This document shows positions 41,515-49,960 of a stretch of DNA of 64,000 bases, one piece after another. Each line of letters begins with the position of its first letter. Position 1 is the first letter of the stretch. Position numbers and translations under genes: made by a program. The stretch lies in NCBI RefSeq assembly GCF_004684095.1, contig NZ_SRII01000004.1, positions 283,662-347,661 on the forward strand, read 5' to 3'. Origin of the DNA: Hymenobacter sp. UV11 (GTDB lineage Bacteria; Bacteroidota; Bacteroidia; Cytophagales; Hymenobacteraceae). The notes under the pieces were generated by a model that saw nothing but the letters and a program-made list of their open reading frames with translations, was not told where the DNA came from and searched no databases.

Positions 41515-42363
41515 TCAGCGGTTGGTCTGGTCTAGCCCGTCGAGCACGACGGCATCGCGCTGGCTGTCAAACTTGCGGGCAAACAGGCGAGGCGAAGCGC
41601 GCAGCGCTGGCAGGTCGGCCTGGGTCAATACACGCGGGCTGCTACCCCCCCCCGACCAGTCGATGTAGCGCATGTTGTTGTTGACGATAGTAGCGGCGAG
41701 CGGCGAGTTCAGCAGAATAGAGTGAATCAAAAACTCGTCTGAGCCCCACGTGAAGCGGGCATACCGGCGCAGGCGCGGGTGGGCATCTAGGTAGGTAATT
41801 GCGTATTCGGCGCAGGCCCGGCTCAGGGTGTACCAGCCGCCCATGTTGCCGCCATACAGCTGGGGTAGGGGTGGCCGCCGGCGCGGCAGCAGCCGATTGA
41901 GCAGCCGCTCAACGACATGCTGCCCCGGAAAGCTAAGCTCGGTGAGATAGTACTGGGTGGCGCGGCGCATATTGGCCTGCCACCAGGCCGAGCCGGCGGG
42001 CTCGTATTCTAAAAAAGAGTTGCCCGGATGCTGCGCCCAAAAATCGTGAATCGCCGCCAGCGGCTTAATAGGGTAGTCTTCGCCACTGATTAGGTTGATA
42101 ACCTCATAGTCGGCCGAAGCTTGCAGAATTTCCCGCATGCTTTCCAGTGCAGCCTGGGTAAGACTGTAGCCACCCCAGCGCACATCGAACCGGTGGCTGA
42201 TGAAGCGCACGCCGGGCAAGCTAGCCAGCGCGGCAAAGGCCTGGCTATCTGCCTTGCGGTCGAGGTGAATGAAGCAGTCGGCTTGCGGGTGGGCGAGGGC
42301 CCGTACCAGCCGCTCTAACTGAGTTGGTGCTTTGTGCGCCAGAATAAGGTGAGCAACTTTCAT
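41515..42363 (-). CDS. Core-2/I-branching type glycosyltransferase (GT14-like)
   Basis: A 282-residue enzyme, last in the minus-strand polysaccharide cluster. VAHLILAHKAPTQLERLV at the N-terminus, then DYEVINLISGEDYPIKPL and the WGSDEFLIHSILLNSPL block are typical of the beta-1,6-N-acetylglucosaminyltransferase (Branch) family, which adds branches to glycans. Length is as in bacterial members. It follows the flippase gene by 23 nt, and its stop abuts the stop of the DUF707-like gene. Confidence 0.88.
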   Translation of the reverse strand: MKVAHLILAHKAPTQLERLVRALAHPQADCFIHLDRKADSQAFAALASLPGVRFISHRFDVRWGGYSLTQAALESMREILQASADYEVINLISGEDYPIKPLAAIHDFWAQHPGNSFLEYEPAGSAWWQANMRRATQYYLTELSFPGQHVVERLLNRLLPRRRPPLPQLYGGNMGGWYTLSRACAEYAITYLDAHPRLRRYARFTWGSDEFLIHSILLNSPLAATIVNNNMRYIDWSGGGSSPRVLTQADLPALRASPRLFARKFDSQRDAVVLDGLDQTNR

Positions 42364-42386
42364 GCGCTAACTAGCTGGTAGTTAAT

Positions 42387-43760
42387 CTATCGGGACTCGT
42401 GGCTGGGGCGTAGGCTGTGCAGCTTGGTGAGTAGGCTGGTGAGTAGAATCTTAAACTCGAAGAACCCGGTAGTGATAATGTCTTTAAGCGAAATAGGCAG
42501 AAACCGCTTCAGCTGAAGGTAGCCAAAAACGAAGCCGGCAATGGCAGTTGGCAAGCTGGCCAGCGCTACGCCATAGATGTTGTGGAATAGCTTTAACGCC
42601 ACCACATCGCCCACCACGTTGACGCCCAGCATCAGAAATACCTTCAACAGGTTTAGCTGCGGCTGGTTCACCACATCGAGGGTCACCCCCAAAAACCGGT
42701 CGATAGGAAACAATATCGCAATTACCATGCTGATGCGCAGTAGGTTGGCTGCCTCAGTGCCTTGGTACTTGGCCCCGCCAATCAGGTAAATAGGAATGTC
42801 GGCCAGGAAGATAGTGCCCACGATGATGGGTAAGAAAGCCCAGGTCAGCATGCCGGCATTTTTGCGGAGCAGGCGCAGCACCTCCGGCAGCTTGTCCTGG
42901 TTGAAAGCGGCGGACAAGGCCGGAATCGCGGTAGCCATGAAGCTGCGTAACGGAATGTCAATCAGCTCAATAAAGCGGCCCGCCAGGTTATATACCGCGA
43001 GGGCGGCCGGCCCCAGCATGAAGTTGATGAGAAAGGTGTCGGAACTGCGTAGCAGGTTGGTACCCACGTAGCTACCCACGCTGTATTTCCCGAAGTGCGC
43101 CAGCTCAAGAATGCACTCCTTGGTGCGGTGGGGCCAGTTGCCTAGCTGCGACCAGCCCAACACCAGGGTAGCCACACTCGTGATGAACGACGAGAGCACG
43201 TAGCAGTACACCACGTAGAGCAGGCTGGCTGTGCCCATAAATAGCAGCCCAACAACGCCCAAGACAAAGATGCCCTGCGACATCAGGCGCACGTAGAGAA
43301 TGCGGTCAAACCGCATTTCGGCCTGCAAGATGCAGGTGGCCATGAAGTAGGGCAGCGTCACAAGCAGCACAATACCAAACCAGCGCAGCACCACTACCAG
43401 CTCCTCACTACCCGAGTGGCCAAACCACAGCCACGCGCCCACGTTGATGGCACCCATAATACCCGTGACGGCCAAGGCGATAGCCCAAGCTGAAGCCGTG
43501 ACTTCGGCCTTGCGGGCGGGGGTAGCGCCCGAACACGCCCGAACCAGCGCCGTGGTCAAAAATCCAGACCGAAATGCATCGGCCAGCCCGACTGTGGAGC
43601 TAAAGAACACCCACATGCCCAGCGCCTTCACGGGCAGTACCCGAAACAGCAGCGAGACAGATATAATACTCATGACCGATACCGTGAGGTTGCCGGCCAG
43701 AGATAAGAATTGCGGATTGCCAGTATAGGATAATAATTTAGTAATCAGTCGGTTTCTCAT
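42387..43760 (-). CDS. Polysaccharide flippase (Wzx/MATE-like)
   Basis: A 457-residue integral membrane protein with about 12-14 predicted helices, of the oligosaccharide flippase superfamily that moves undecaprenyl-linked repeat units to the periplasm. It sits in the polysaccharide cluster between a family 2 transferase and the branching enzyme. Segments such as NFMLGPAALAVYNLAGRFIE and FLPISLKDI are in keeping with Wzx/RfbX proteins. The gene starts at 43760 and lies about 115 nt after the upstream transferase, with a repeat-rich gap between. Confidence 0.88.
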   Translation of the reverse strand: MRNRLITKLLSYTGNPQFLSLAGNLTVSVMSIISVSLLFRVLPVKALGMWVFFSSTVGLADAFRSGFLTTALVRACSGATPARKAEVTASAWAIALAVTGIMGAINVGAWLWFGHSGSEELVVVLRWFGIVLLVTLPYFMATCILQAEMRFDRILYVRLMSQGIFVLGVVGLLFMGTASLLYVVYCYVLSSFITSVATLVLGWSQLGNWPHRTKECILELAHFGKYSVGSYVGTNLLRSSDTFLINFMLGPAALAVYNLAGRFIELIDIPLRSFMATAIPALSAAFNQDKLPEVLRLLRKNAGMLTWAFLPIIVGTIFLADIPIYLIGGAKYQGTEAANLLRISMVIAILFPIDRFLGVTLDVVNQPQLNLLKVFLMLGVNVVGDVVALKLFHNIYGVALASLPTAIAGFVFGYLQLKRFLPISLKDIITTGFFEFKILLTSLLTKLHSLRPSHESR

Positions 43761-43794
43761 GAGGCGATAGAAGCAGGGTAGGGGTAGCCGGTAG

Positions 43795-43876
43795 CTAAGT
43801 TATCAGGCAATAAGTAGTAGTTGCTAGCCTTACAGGTCATTGGCTACTAACCAGCAACTAGTAGCTCAACAACTGG
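43795..43876. repeat. GTAGTTGCTAG-type inverted repeat
   Basis: AGTAGTAGTTGCTAGCC (about 43814-43830) partly pairs with GGCTACTAACCAGCAACTAG (about 43842-43861). It lies between the flippase gene and the upstream transferase gene and matches the word-built class of hairpins. Confidence 0.5.
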
Positions 43877-45037
43877 TTAGGAGGTAGTTGCCCGCTGGGC
43901 CTTGTCCCAGGCAGCAGGCTGGGCATCGCGTAAAAACCGGCTGGCACCCTGGAATACGGCCACGTTCATCATCGTAAAAAAGAGCGGTATCACTAGTGGC
44001 CCAGTGGCTTTGCCTTGGGCCGCCCGCCACCAGCCGGCCGCTGCTGCCCCGTAAAACAAGAGCTGCCCGGCAAGGATAATTGAGTAGATACCCCCGTAAG
44101 CATAGGCCAGCAGGCCGTTTAGCGGTAGCAATAAGGCCAGCAGCAGCGGCGTAAGGCTCCAGCGTAGCACGCGGTGCGAAATGTATAAAAAGCTGATAGT
44201 GGGGTGCTTGAAAGGATTGAGCAGGGGTAGTAGCCGGCTCATGGCCTGCCAGCCACCCGCGCAAATGCGCACCTTGCGCTTCATCTCCTCCTTCAGCGAA
44301 AAAGAGGGCGGCTCCATGGCGTAGGCGTCCGGCTCGTACACTACCCGGTAGCCTTTATCTACAATGCGCATCGACTGCACAAAGTCATCCAGAATGGTGT
44401 CGGCTTCCAGGGGCTTGAAGAGCGCGGTGCGAAAAGAAACCAGCTCGCCTGCGGCGCCCATTAGGCTGATGATATCAGAGTCGCATTTTTTGAGAAAAGA
44501 CTCGTACTTCCAGTACAGGCCTTCGCCTGCGCCCGAGGTGCTGCCATCGCGCAATACGCGCTTCTCGCCCGATACGGCCCCTACCCGCTCATCGGCGTAG
44601 TGGCACACCAGCTTGCGTACGGCCTCCGGGTTAAGGGTCGTGTTGCAGTCCGTAAAGACGACGTAAGGGGAAGTGACGTAGCGAATGGCTCGGTTTTCAG
44701 CCATTGACTTACCCCCGCGCGCCGCTAGGTGCAAGTGCCGCACCCGCGGGAAGGCCGCTAGCACCTCCGCCGAGTTATCAGTCGAGCCATCGGTAATGAA
44801 CAGTAGGTGAAGCTTCTCGGACGGGTAGTCCAGAGTCAGGCAATTGCGCACCTTTTCGGCCAGAATATCAGCTTCGTTGTAAGCAGGCACTACCAGGGTT
44901 ACCTCTGGCTCAAAGGAACTGACCGTGGCCGGAGCACTGCGCCGCGCCCAGCGTGCCCACGGCCACACGAGCAGCGCATAGCCGGCATACGTGTACAGCA
45001 CAATGGCCAGAGCCAGCCAAAACAGAAAAACAAGCAT
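43877..45037 (-). CDS. Membrane-anchored family 2 glycosyltransferase
   Basis: A 386-residue transferase: N-terminal membrane helix (MLVFLFWLALAIVLYTYAGY), a GT-A domain (VTLVVPAYNEADILAEKV, LLFITDGSTDNS, VFTDCNTTLNPEAV) and C-terminal membrane helices (from about residue 285). The segment KRKVRICAGGWQAM occupies the place of the Q-x-x-R-W motif of processive synthases but is altered. It probably extends the lipid-linked repeat or a polymer. The start at 45037 was chosen for the helix; in-frame upstream codons encode a Gly/Cys-rich stretch unlike a protein start. Confidence 0.87.
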   Translation of the reverse strand: MLVFLFWLALAIVLYTYAGYALLVWPWARWARRSAPATVSSFEPEVTLVVPAYNEADILAEKVRNCLTLDYPSEKLHLLFITDGSTDNSAEVLAAFPRVRHLHLAARGGKSMAENRAIRYVTSPYVVFTDCNTTLNPEAVRKLVCHYADERVGAVSGEKRVLRDGSTSGAGEGLYWKYESFLKKCDSDIISLMGAAGELVSFRTALFKPLEADTILDDFVQSMRIVDKGYRVVYEPDAYAMEPPSFSLKEEMKRKVRICAGGWQAMSRLLPLLNPFKHPTISFLYISHRVLRWSLTPLLLALLLPLNGLLAYAYGGIYSIILAGQLLFYGAAAAGWWRAAQGKATGPLVIPLFFTMMNVAVFQGASRFLRDAQPAAWDKAQRATTS

Positions 45038-45310
45038 AATAGTATGATAAAGGCGAGGGCATCCTTGCCGGTAACAGGGCCGGTGAACCGAGCCCCCGCC
45101 GGGTAACATCGCCACAGCAGGTAGTTCGACAAGCTAAAACCGGGCTAGGTTTGCTACCCGCCCAAGCTGAGCGAGGCTGCAAGCACCAACGGGCGTTGCT
45201 ACTGCGAGAGGTGCTTGCGGCGTGTGCGCCACTACGGAATAAGATGGTAGGCCAAGTAGTAGGCAAAAAGCTGCCGCAGGTATTGGCTAGTAGGAGTGTA
45301 GCAAATAAGA
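45038..45310. other. Gap inside the polysaccharide cluster
   Basis: About 270 nt without a gene. It has one imperfect 11-bp hairpin (CTGCAAGCACC at 45177-45187 with GGTGCTTGCGG at 45210-45220) whose loop is GC-rich. No promoter box was identified. It may separate a second transcript or hold an internal terminator. Confidence 0.4.
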
Positions 45311-46567
45311 CTAAGAATGGGCCGCGTTGGTAGCCACCGTGGCTGGTACTCCGGTATGCAACTGGGGGGCAGTGTTGTGCTTCGCTACCTCCGTCATGGC
45401 CTGGTAGAGCAGCCCCACGCTTGCCTCCCAGGTATGGCTTTTTGAAAAAGCAATCTGGGCGGCACTACGCTGTGGACTGTGGTCTGCTAGGGCCTGTTCG
45501 AGGGCGGCGAGCCAGGCGGGGGCATCGGCGGCCAGATACACGTGGTCGGCAAACATCTCCATAGCCCGCGTGTGAGTGGCCACCACGGGCCGCCCCATGG
45601 CCAGGTATTCGTCTATTTTGAGGGGGTAGTTGCCGATGGTGATGTCATTGATAAGCTGCGGGTTAATGCACACATCGCAGTGGTGCAGGTAGGCCGCCAG
45701 CTCATTAGGCGACTTGGTGCCCAAGAAGAAAACGTTGGGAAGCTGGTGTAGCGGGCTGCGGCGGAAGGCCTCGTCCTCGGGCCCCACGAGCACGAGGCTC
45801 CAGTGGGGGCGCTGGCGGGCTAGGGTCAGGAGTAGGTCCAGGTCGAGGCGCAGGCTGGTGAGGTAGCCGGTGTAGCCGATGCGCGGGTGGGGCACGGCCG
45901 CCAGGTCAGGGGGTAGGGCATACGTGCCGTCGGCCTGGTACATGGATAGTACGCATCCCTGGCCGATATCAAAACTCTGCTCGTTATACTGCAAAGAGTA
46001 ATCGCGCAGGTAGGCCGAGTTAGCGGCCACTAAATCAGCCTGCTTGATAATGGCTGCTTCCAGCCAAGGGCCGTGCCGCTGAAAATAGGGCACCCCCATC
46101 ACGTAGTCCCGGATGTTGTAGATAAATTGAATAGGTTTTAGCAGCCGCTTCAATTCCAGGCCCGGATATATCAACCCATCCTGCAGGAGATAATACGAGT
46201 CGAAGCCAGCCGCGCGGGCCGCTTTCCTAATGCTCTTGGCTAATAGCCAGGCATTTAACTGATTAACCAGGGAAAACAAATGTCTGGATTTCAGCCAATT
46301 GGCCGACATCAACAGTACTCTCGTAGTAAGTACCCACACATTGGGCTCTACTTGTGCAAGGTCTTCGGCCTGGCCAAGCAGCACCCGCAGGCGCTTCCGT
46401 ACGCCAGGCTCCCGGTGCCCACGGAGTACCGTATTGACATCCAGGGGCATATTGACGTAGAGCACCCGATTGTGACGGGCAAACTCTTTGGCCATATTCC
46501 TAGGATTTGTGCCAATGATGGTATCCCAGTTTTGCTGGGCTATGATGATAATATTCTGGCCGTGCAT
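45311..46567 (-). CDS. Glycosyltransferase (GT4-like), paralogue of 48641-49837
   Basis: A 418-residue GT-B transferase. The middle holds RIGYTGYLTSLRLDLDLLLT and FFLGTKSPNELAAYLHHCDV, and the nucleotide-sugar site is IGNYPLKIDEYLAMGRPVVA with the E-x-x-x-x-G-x-P-V type motif. The C-terminal part is nearly identical at DNA level (about 45485-45940 against 48759-49213) to a second transferase gene 3 kb upstream, while the N-terminal third differs. Acceptor and sugar are unknown. It probably adds a residue to the repeat unit. A short C-terminal extension (TAPQLHTGVPATVATNAAHS) is unique to it. Confidence 0.85.
   Translation of the reverse strand: MHGQNIIIIAQQNWDTIIGTNPRNMAKEFARHNRVLYVNMPLDVNTVLRGHREPGVRKRLRVLLGQAEDLAQVEPNVWVLTTRVLLMSANWLKSRHLFSLVNQLNAWLLAKSIRKAARAAGFDSYYLLQDGLIYPGLELKRLLKPIQFIYNIRDYVMGVPYFQRHGPWLEAAIIKQADLVAANSAYLRDYSLQYNEQSFDIGQGCVLSMYQADGTYALPPDLAAVPHPRIGYTGYLTSLRLDLDLLLTLARQRPHWSLVLVGPEDEAFRRSPLHQLPNVFFLGTKSPNELAAYLHHCDVCINPQLINDITIGNYPLKIDEYLAMGRPVVATHTRAMEMFADHVYLAADAPAWLAALEQALADHSPQRSAAQIAFSKSHTWEASVGLLYQAMTEVAKHNTAPQLHTGVPATVATNAAHS
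45485..45940 (-). repeat. Converted block in glycosyltransferase gene, copy A
   Basis: About 455 bp are near-identical to 48759-49213, including synonymous positions, whereas flanking parts of the two genes are clearly diverged. The block encodes the C-terminal GT-B domain core. Confidence 0.85.
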
Positions 46568-46707
46568 ATAGCGAGCATCTGGCGAAAGTTTGTTTTAGAT
46601 AACAAGTCGCGGTTCCTTCAAGAAAGATATAAAAGTTAGCTGAGCAATTCAGAAATAATAGAGGTAAGACAATAAGTGGTAACTAGTTGAGTAGTGCATA
46701 ATTTATC

Positions 46708-47340
46708 TCACGAGTCTGCGGGTGGAGCAACGCGCAGCCACTGCCCAGTCTCGGGGTTGTAAGCCTTCAGCGGGCGGGCAGGGTTACCGCCCACAATGGT
46801 GTAGGGTGGCACATCCTTCGTCACAACGCTACCCCCCGCTACCACCGCGTGCCGCCCAATGCGCACGCCCGCCGTGATAACGGAGTTAGCTCCAATCCAG
46901 ACTTCATCCTCCACCACAATTTCAGCCGTTGTGCAGGGTTGGTCGCGAATGGGAATTTTCACATCAAGATAGCCGTGATTAAGACCCGACAACACGATGT
47001 TCTGTGCCATAATCACGTCATTGCCAATGCGTAGGGGACCAATAAGTACATTACTCATGCCAACCAGCGTGCGGTCGCCAATTATAACGGCTCCCATGCC
47101 ATTGTTAATCGTGGAAAAATCTTCTATAATTGATTGATAACCAAGGGAAAATTTGTTGAATGGAACTACGTCAAGCCGGGTTCGCCACCTAATGAGGGAC
47201 TGCCGACCGCGCTGGTGCAAAAAAGGGTTTACCAGCCAGCTAACCCAGCGCCGGGGCCGGGCCTCACGCGGCACCAGCAGCAAGTGCAGCGTAAGCCGTT
47301 TGAGACCGGGGCTATTCTTGATTTTGTCTACTAAGGCCAT
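46708..47340 (-). CDS. Hexapeptide acyltransferase (WcaF/maa-like)
   Basis: A 210-residue left-handed beta-helix transferase. Hexapeptide repeats run from about residue 80 (IGDRTLVGMSNVLIGPLRIG) to GVRIGRHAVVAGGSVVTKDV, with the catalytic-type His in LNHGYLDV, and end IVGGNPARPLKAY. It likely O-acetylates a sugar of the polysaccharide. It lies between two transferase genes and is co-oriented with them. Confidence 0.88.
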   Translation of the reverse strand: MALVDKIKNSPGLKRLTLHLLLVPREARPRRWVSWLVNPFLHQRGRQSLIRWRTRLDVVPFNKFSLGYQSIIEDFSTINNGMGAVIIGDRTLVGMSNVLIGPLRIGNDVIMAQNIVLSGLNHGYLDVKIPIRDQPCTTAEIVVEDEVWIGANSVITAGVRIGRHAVVAGGSVVTKDVPPYTIVGGNPARPLKAYNPETGQWLRVAPPADS

Positions 47341-47396
47341 ACAAGAATAGTTCTAGAAAGTGAGATAAATCATTCTGATAAATGTGCAACCGCTTG

Positions 47397-48620
47397 TCAA
47401 GCAGTGCGTGTGGCCGCAACGCGCTCGTTATTCACTACCTGTTTATATACCTGAAGCACTTGGTGAGCAGTTTCGCGCCACGAAAAATGCTTGACGCGCT
47501 CCAGCCCTTTGGCCGCTAGCATAGCGCGCTCAGCCGGGTTATTTTGCAGCTGCCGAATGGCAGCGGCAATAGCCTCCGGCTTGGTAGGGTCAATGAGCAG
47601 CGCCGCATCGCCCGCTACTTCGGGCATAGACGAGGTTGTGCTAGTAATAACGGGCGTGCCGCAGGCCATCGCTTCCAGAATAGGAATGCCAAAGCTCTCA
47701 CGTAGGGAAGGATACAGGAAAATCTCCGCCAGCGAATAGATGAGCGGCAGCTGGTGGTTGGGCACGTAACCACACAACAAAATATCGGCCCGCAACTCAG
47801 GGGCATTCAGCTCCTGTAAGATGGCGCTCAGCGCGCTTTCTTTATAGTCGAGCATCACCAGCTTGCAAGCCAGCTGCCCTTGCTGCTTCAGCTGGGCAAG
47901 CGCTTGCAGCACGCCGCGCAGGTTTTTCTTGGGGTCCGTATTGGCCAGAAAGAACATGAAGCGCTCGGGCAAACCATACTGCGCTTGGGCTGCCGCTAGG
48001 GCCGCGCCATCAGTAATGGGCCTAAATTGCTCGCCTACCCCGTTGTAAACCACTTGTAGGGGCGAGCCGGGGAGGCGCTGCTCGATGCGTGCCTGCTCGA
48101 AGGCCGAGACGGTGAGTATGCGCCGGGACTGGGGTACGACCTTCGGTACATTCCAGCGCCGGTAGAGATTACCAATGCGCTGGTACCAGCTGCCCCGGCG
48201 TAAGTCTAAGGGCTCTAGGTAGATGATGTCGTGCAGGGTTATTACCAGCGGCGCGCCGGCTTTCAGCGGCGCCGTGTTGCTGGTGCAGTGGAGCAGGTCT
48301 ACCTTGGCCCGGCGGGCCGCCCGCGGCAGTAGCACCTGCTCCCAGAGGGGGTAGGGGCCACCCGCAACCTCTACAATGTGAAAGTTGGCCGTCTCCTGCA
48401 GCACGGTATTGTCTTCATCGGGCTTGACAAAAATGAAATACTCGTTGTGCTGGTCAAGCTGCTGTAGGTTCTTGACTAACTCTAGTGCCACGATATCCAT
48501 CCCATGCTTGTGCGGGCGAAAGAGCCGCTGGGCCTCGATACCAATTCGCAGCCGCGCCCCGCCTGGTTGGCCGGTAGGTTTGGTGCTAATATCTAGATAG
48601 TCAGTAGTTTGCATAGTCAT
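47397..48620 (-). CDS. Family 4 glycosyltransferase
   Basis: A 407-residue GT-B transferase of the mannosyltransferase type. The N-terminal domain has LRIGIEAQRLFRPHKHGMD, and the C-terminal domain has RFMFFLANTDPKKNLRGVL and the donor site SLRESFGIPILEAMACGTPV with both Glu of the E-x7-E motif. The second Met at 48614 is an equally good start. No clear membrane helix. It lies between two related transferases whose 3' parts are near-identical, but is itself not a copy of them. Confidence 0.9.
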   Translation of the reverse strand: MTMQTTDYLDISTKPTGQPGGARLRIGIEAQRLFRPHKHGMDIVALELVKNLQQLDQHNEYFIFVKPDEDNTVLQETANFHIVEVAGGPYPLWEQVLLPRAARRAKVDLLHCTSNTAPLKAGAPLVITLHDIIYLEPLDLRRGSWYQRIGNLYRRWNVPKVVPQSRRILTVSAFEQARIEQRLPGSPLQVVYNGVGEQFRPITDGAALAAAQAQYGLPERFMFFLANTDPKKNLRGVLQALAQLKQQGQLACKLVMLDYKESALSAILQELNAPELRADILLCGYVPNHQLPLIYSLAEIFLYPSLRESFGIPILEAMACGTPVITSTTSSMPEVAGDAALLIDPTKPEAIAAAIRQLQNNPAERAMLAAKGLERVKHFSWRETAHQVLQVYKQVVNNERVAATRTA

Positions 48621-48640
48621 AGAGTAGAGGTCAGGGAGGA

Positions 48641-49837
48641 CTAAACCAGTGCGGGATTGGTAATGGCCAGGGCATCGTATAGGGCCTGGGTGCTGGCTGC
48701 CCAGGTATGGCTATTAGCAAAGCCAACGCGGTTGGCTACTGAGCTGGGGCCGTTGTCGGCTAGGGCCTGTTCGAGGGCGGCGAGCCAGGCGGGGGCATCG
48801 GCGGCCAGGTACACGTGGTCGGCAAACATCTCCATGGCCCGCGTGTGAGTGGCCACCACGGGCCGCCCCATGGCCAGGTATTCGTCTACTTTGAGGGGGT
48901 AGTTGCCGATGGTGATGTCGTTGATAAGCTGCGGGTTAATGCATACATCAAAGTAGTGCAGGTAAGCGGGCAGCTCGTCCGGCTTCTTTCTACCCAGGAA
49001 GAAAACGTTAGGGAGTTGGTGCAGCGGGCTGTGGCGGAAGGCCTCGTCCTCGGGCCCCACGAGCACGAGGCTCCAGTGGGGGCGCTGGCGGGCCAGGGTC
49101 AGGAGCAGGTCCAGGTCGAGGCGCAGGCTGGTGAGGTAGCCGGTGTAGCCGATGCGCGGGTGGGGCACGGCCGCCAGGTCGGGGGGTAGGGCATACGTGC
49201 CGTCGGCCTGGTAGCGCGTGAGTACGCAGCCCTGCCCAATATTATAGCTGCGGGGCGTGTACTGGCGGGCATAATCGTTGAGGTAAGCCGAATTAGTTAC
49301 TACTATATCGGCCTGTCGCATTAGCTGCTGCTCGGCCCAGGGCCCGTGCCGACGGAAGTACGGCACCGCAATCATGTAGTCGCGCAAGTAGTAGATAGAC
49401 TTTTTTGGCTGTAATAACCGCGGCAGCTCTAGCCCCTGAAAAATGAGCCCATCCTGCAATAAATAGTACGAGTCGAACTTCAGCGACCGCACCGCCCGGC
49501 TGATGCTACGGGCCAGTAGCTGGCTATTGAAGCGGTTAAGGACTTTGAATAATTTCTTGGAAGCCAACCAATTAATGGAAAGTCCCAGAATATTTGGCGT
49601 GAATACCCAAAGATTGCTGCCTACCTGCTTCGGGGTGGGTTGCGTAAATAGTTGGCGCAGGCGCTCCCAAATCACAGGTTCGCGGTAACGCTGTAATACG
49701 GTGTTGAAGTCTAGCGGCATATTAATGTATAAAACACTATTTTGCCTGGCCAACTCGTAAGCTAGATTGCGGGCGTTGGTTTCGATTCCCAACTCCCAAT
49801 TCTGCTGGCACAGCATGATAATATTTTGGTGCTTCAT
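48641..49837 (-). CDS. Glycosyltransferase (GT4-like), paralogue of 45311-46567
   Basis: A 398-residue GT-B transferase. It shares with the 418-residue paralogue the whole architecture and, in about 150 residues (YQADGTYALPPDLAAVPHPR to AAWLAALEQAL region), nearly complete identity, even in codon choice. N-termini are clearly homologous but diverged (MKHQNIIMLCQQNWELGIET here). The start at 49837 excludes eight extra residues of an in-frame upstream extension. It may add the same sugar in a different place or be a recently converted copy. Confidence 0.85.
   Translation of the reverse strand: MKHQNIIMLCQQNWELGIETNARNLAYELARQNSVLYINMPLDFNTVLQRYREPVIWERLRQLFTQPTPKQVGSNLWVFTPNILGLSINWLASKKLFKVLNRFNSQLLARSISRAVRSLKFDSYYLLQDGLIFQGLELPRLLQPKKSIYYLRDYMIAVPYFRRHGPWAEQQLMRQADIVVTNSAYLNDYARQYTPRSYNIGQGCVLTRYQADGTYALPPDLAAVPHPRIGYTGYLTSLRLDLDLLLTLARQRPHWSLVLVGPEDEAFRHSPLHQLPNVFFLGRKKPDELPAYLHYFDVCINPQLINDITIGNYPLKVDEYLAMGRPVVATHTRAMEMFADHVYLAADAPAWLAALEQALADNGPSSVANRVGFANSHTWAASTQALYDALAITNPALV
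48759..49213 (-). repeat. Converted block in glycosyltransferase gene, copy B
   Basis: Counterpart of 45485-45940, in the paralogous glycosyltransferase gene 3.3 kb away on the same strand. Confidence 0.85.
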
Positions 49838-49960
49838 AAGCCGCAAGAGGCTAAACGTCAAATTATTGGTCGGCGGTAGCCCGCAAGCCCTGGCGTACCC
49901 CTAGAAATAAACAGATAAGAGCCGGTAAAACAATGATTTCCCAAGGCATATACTAAGCGG

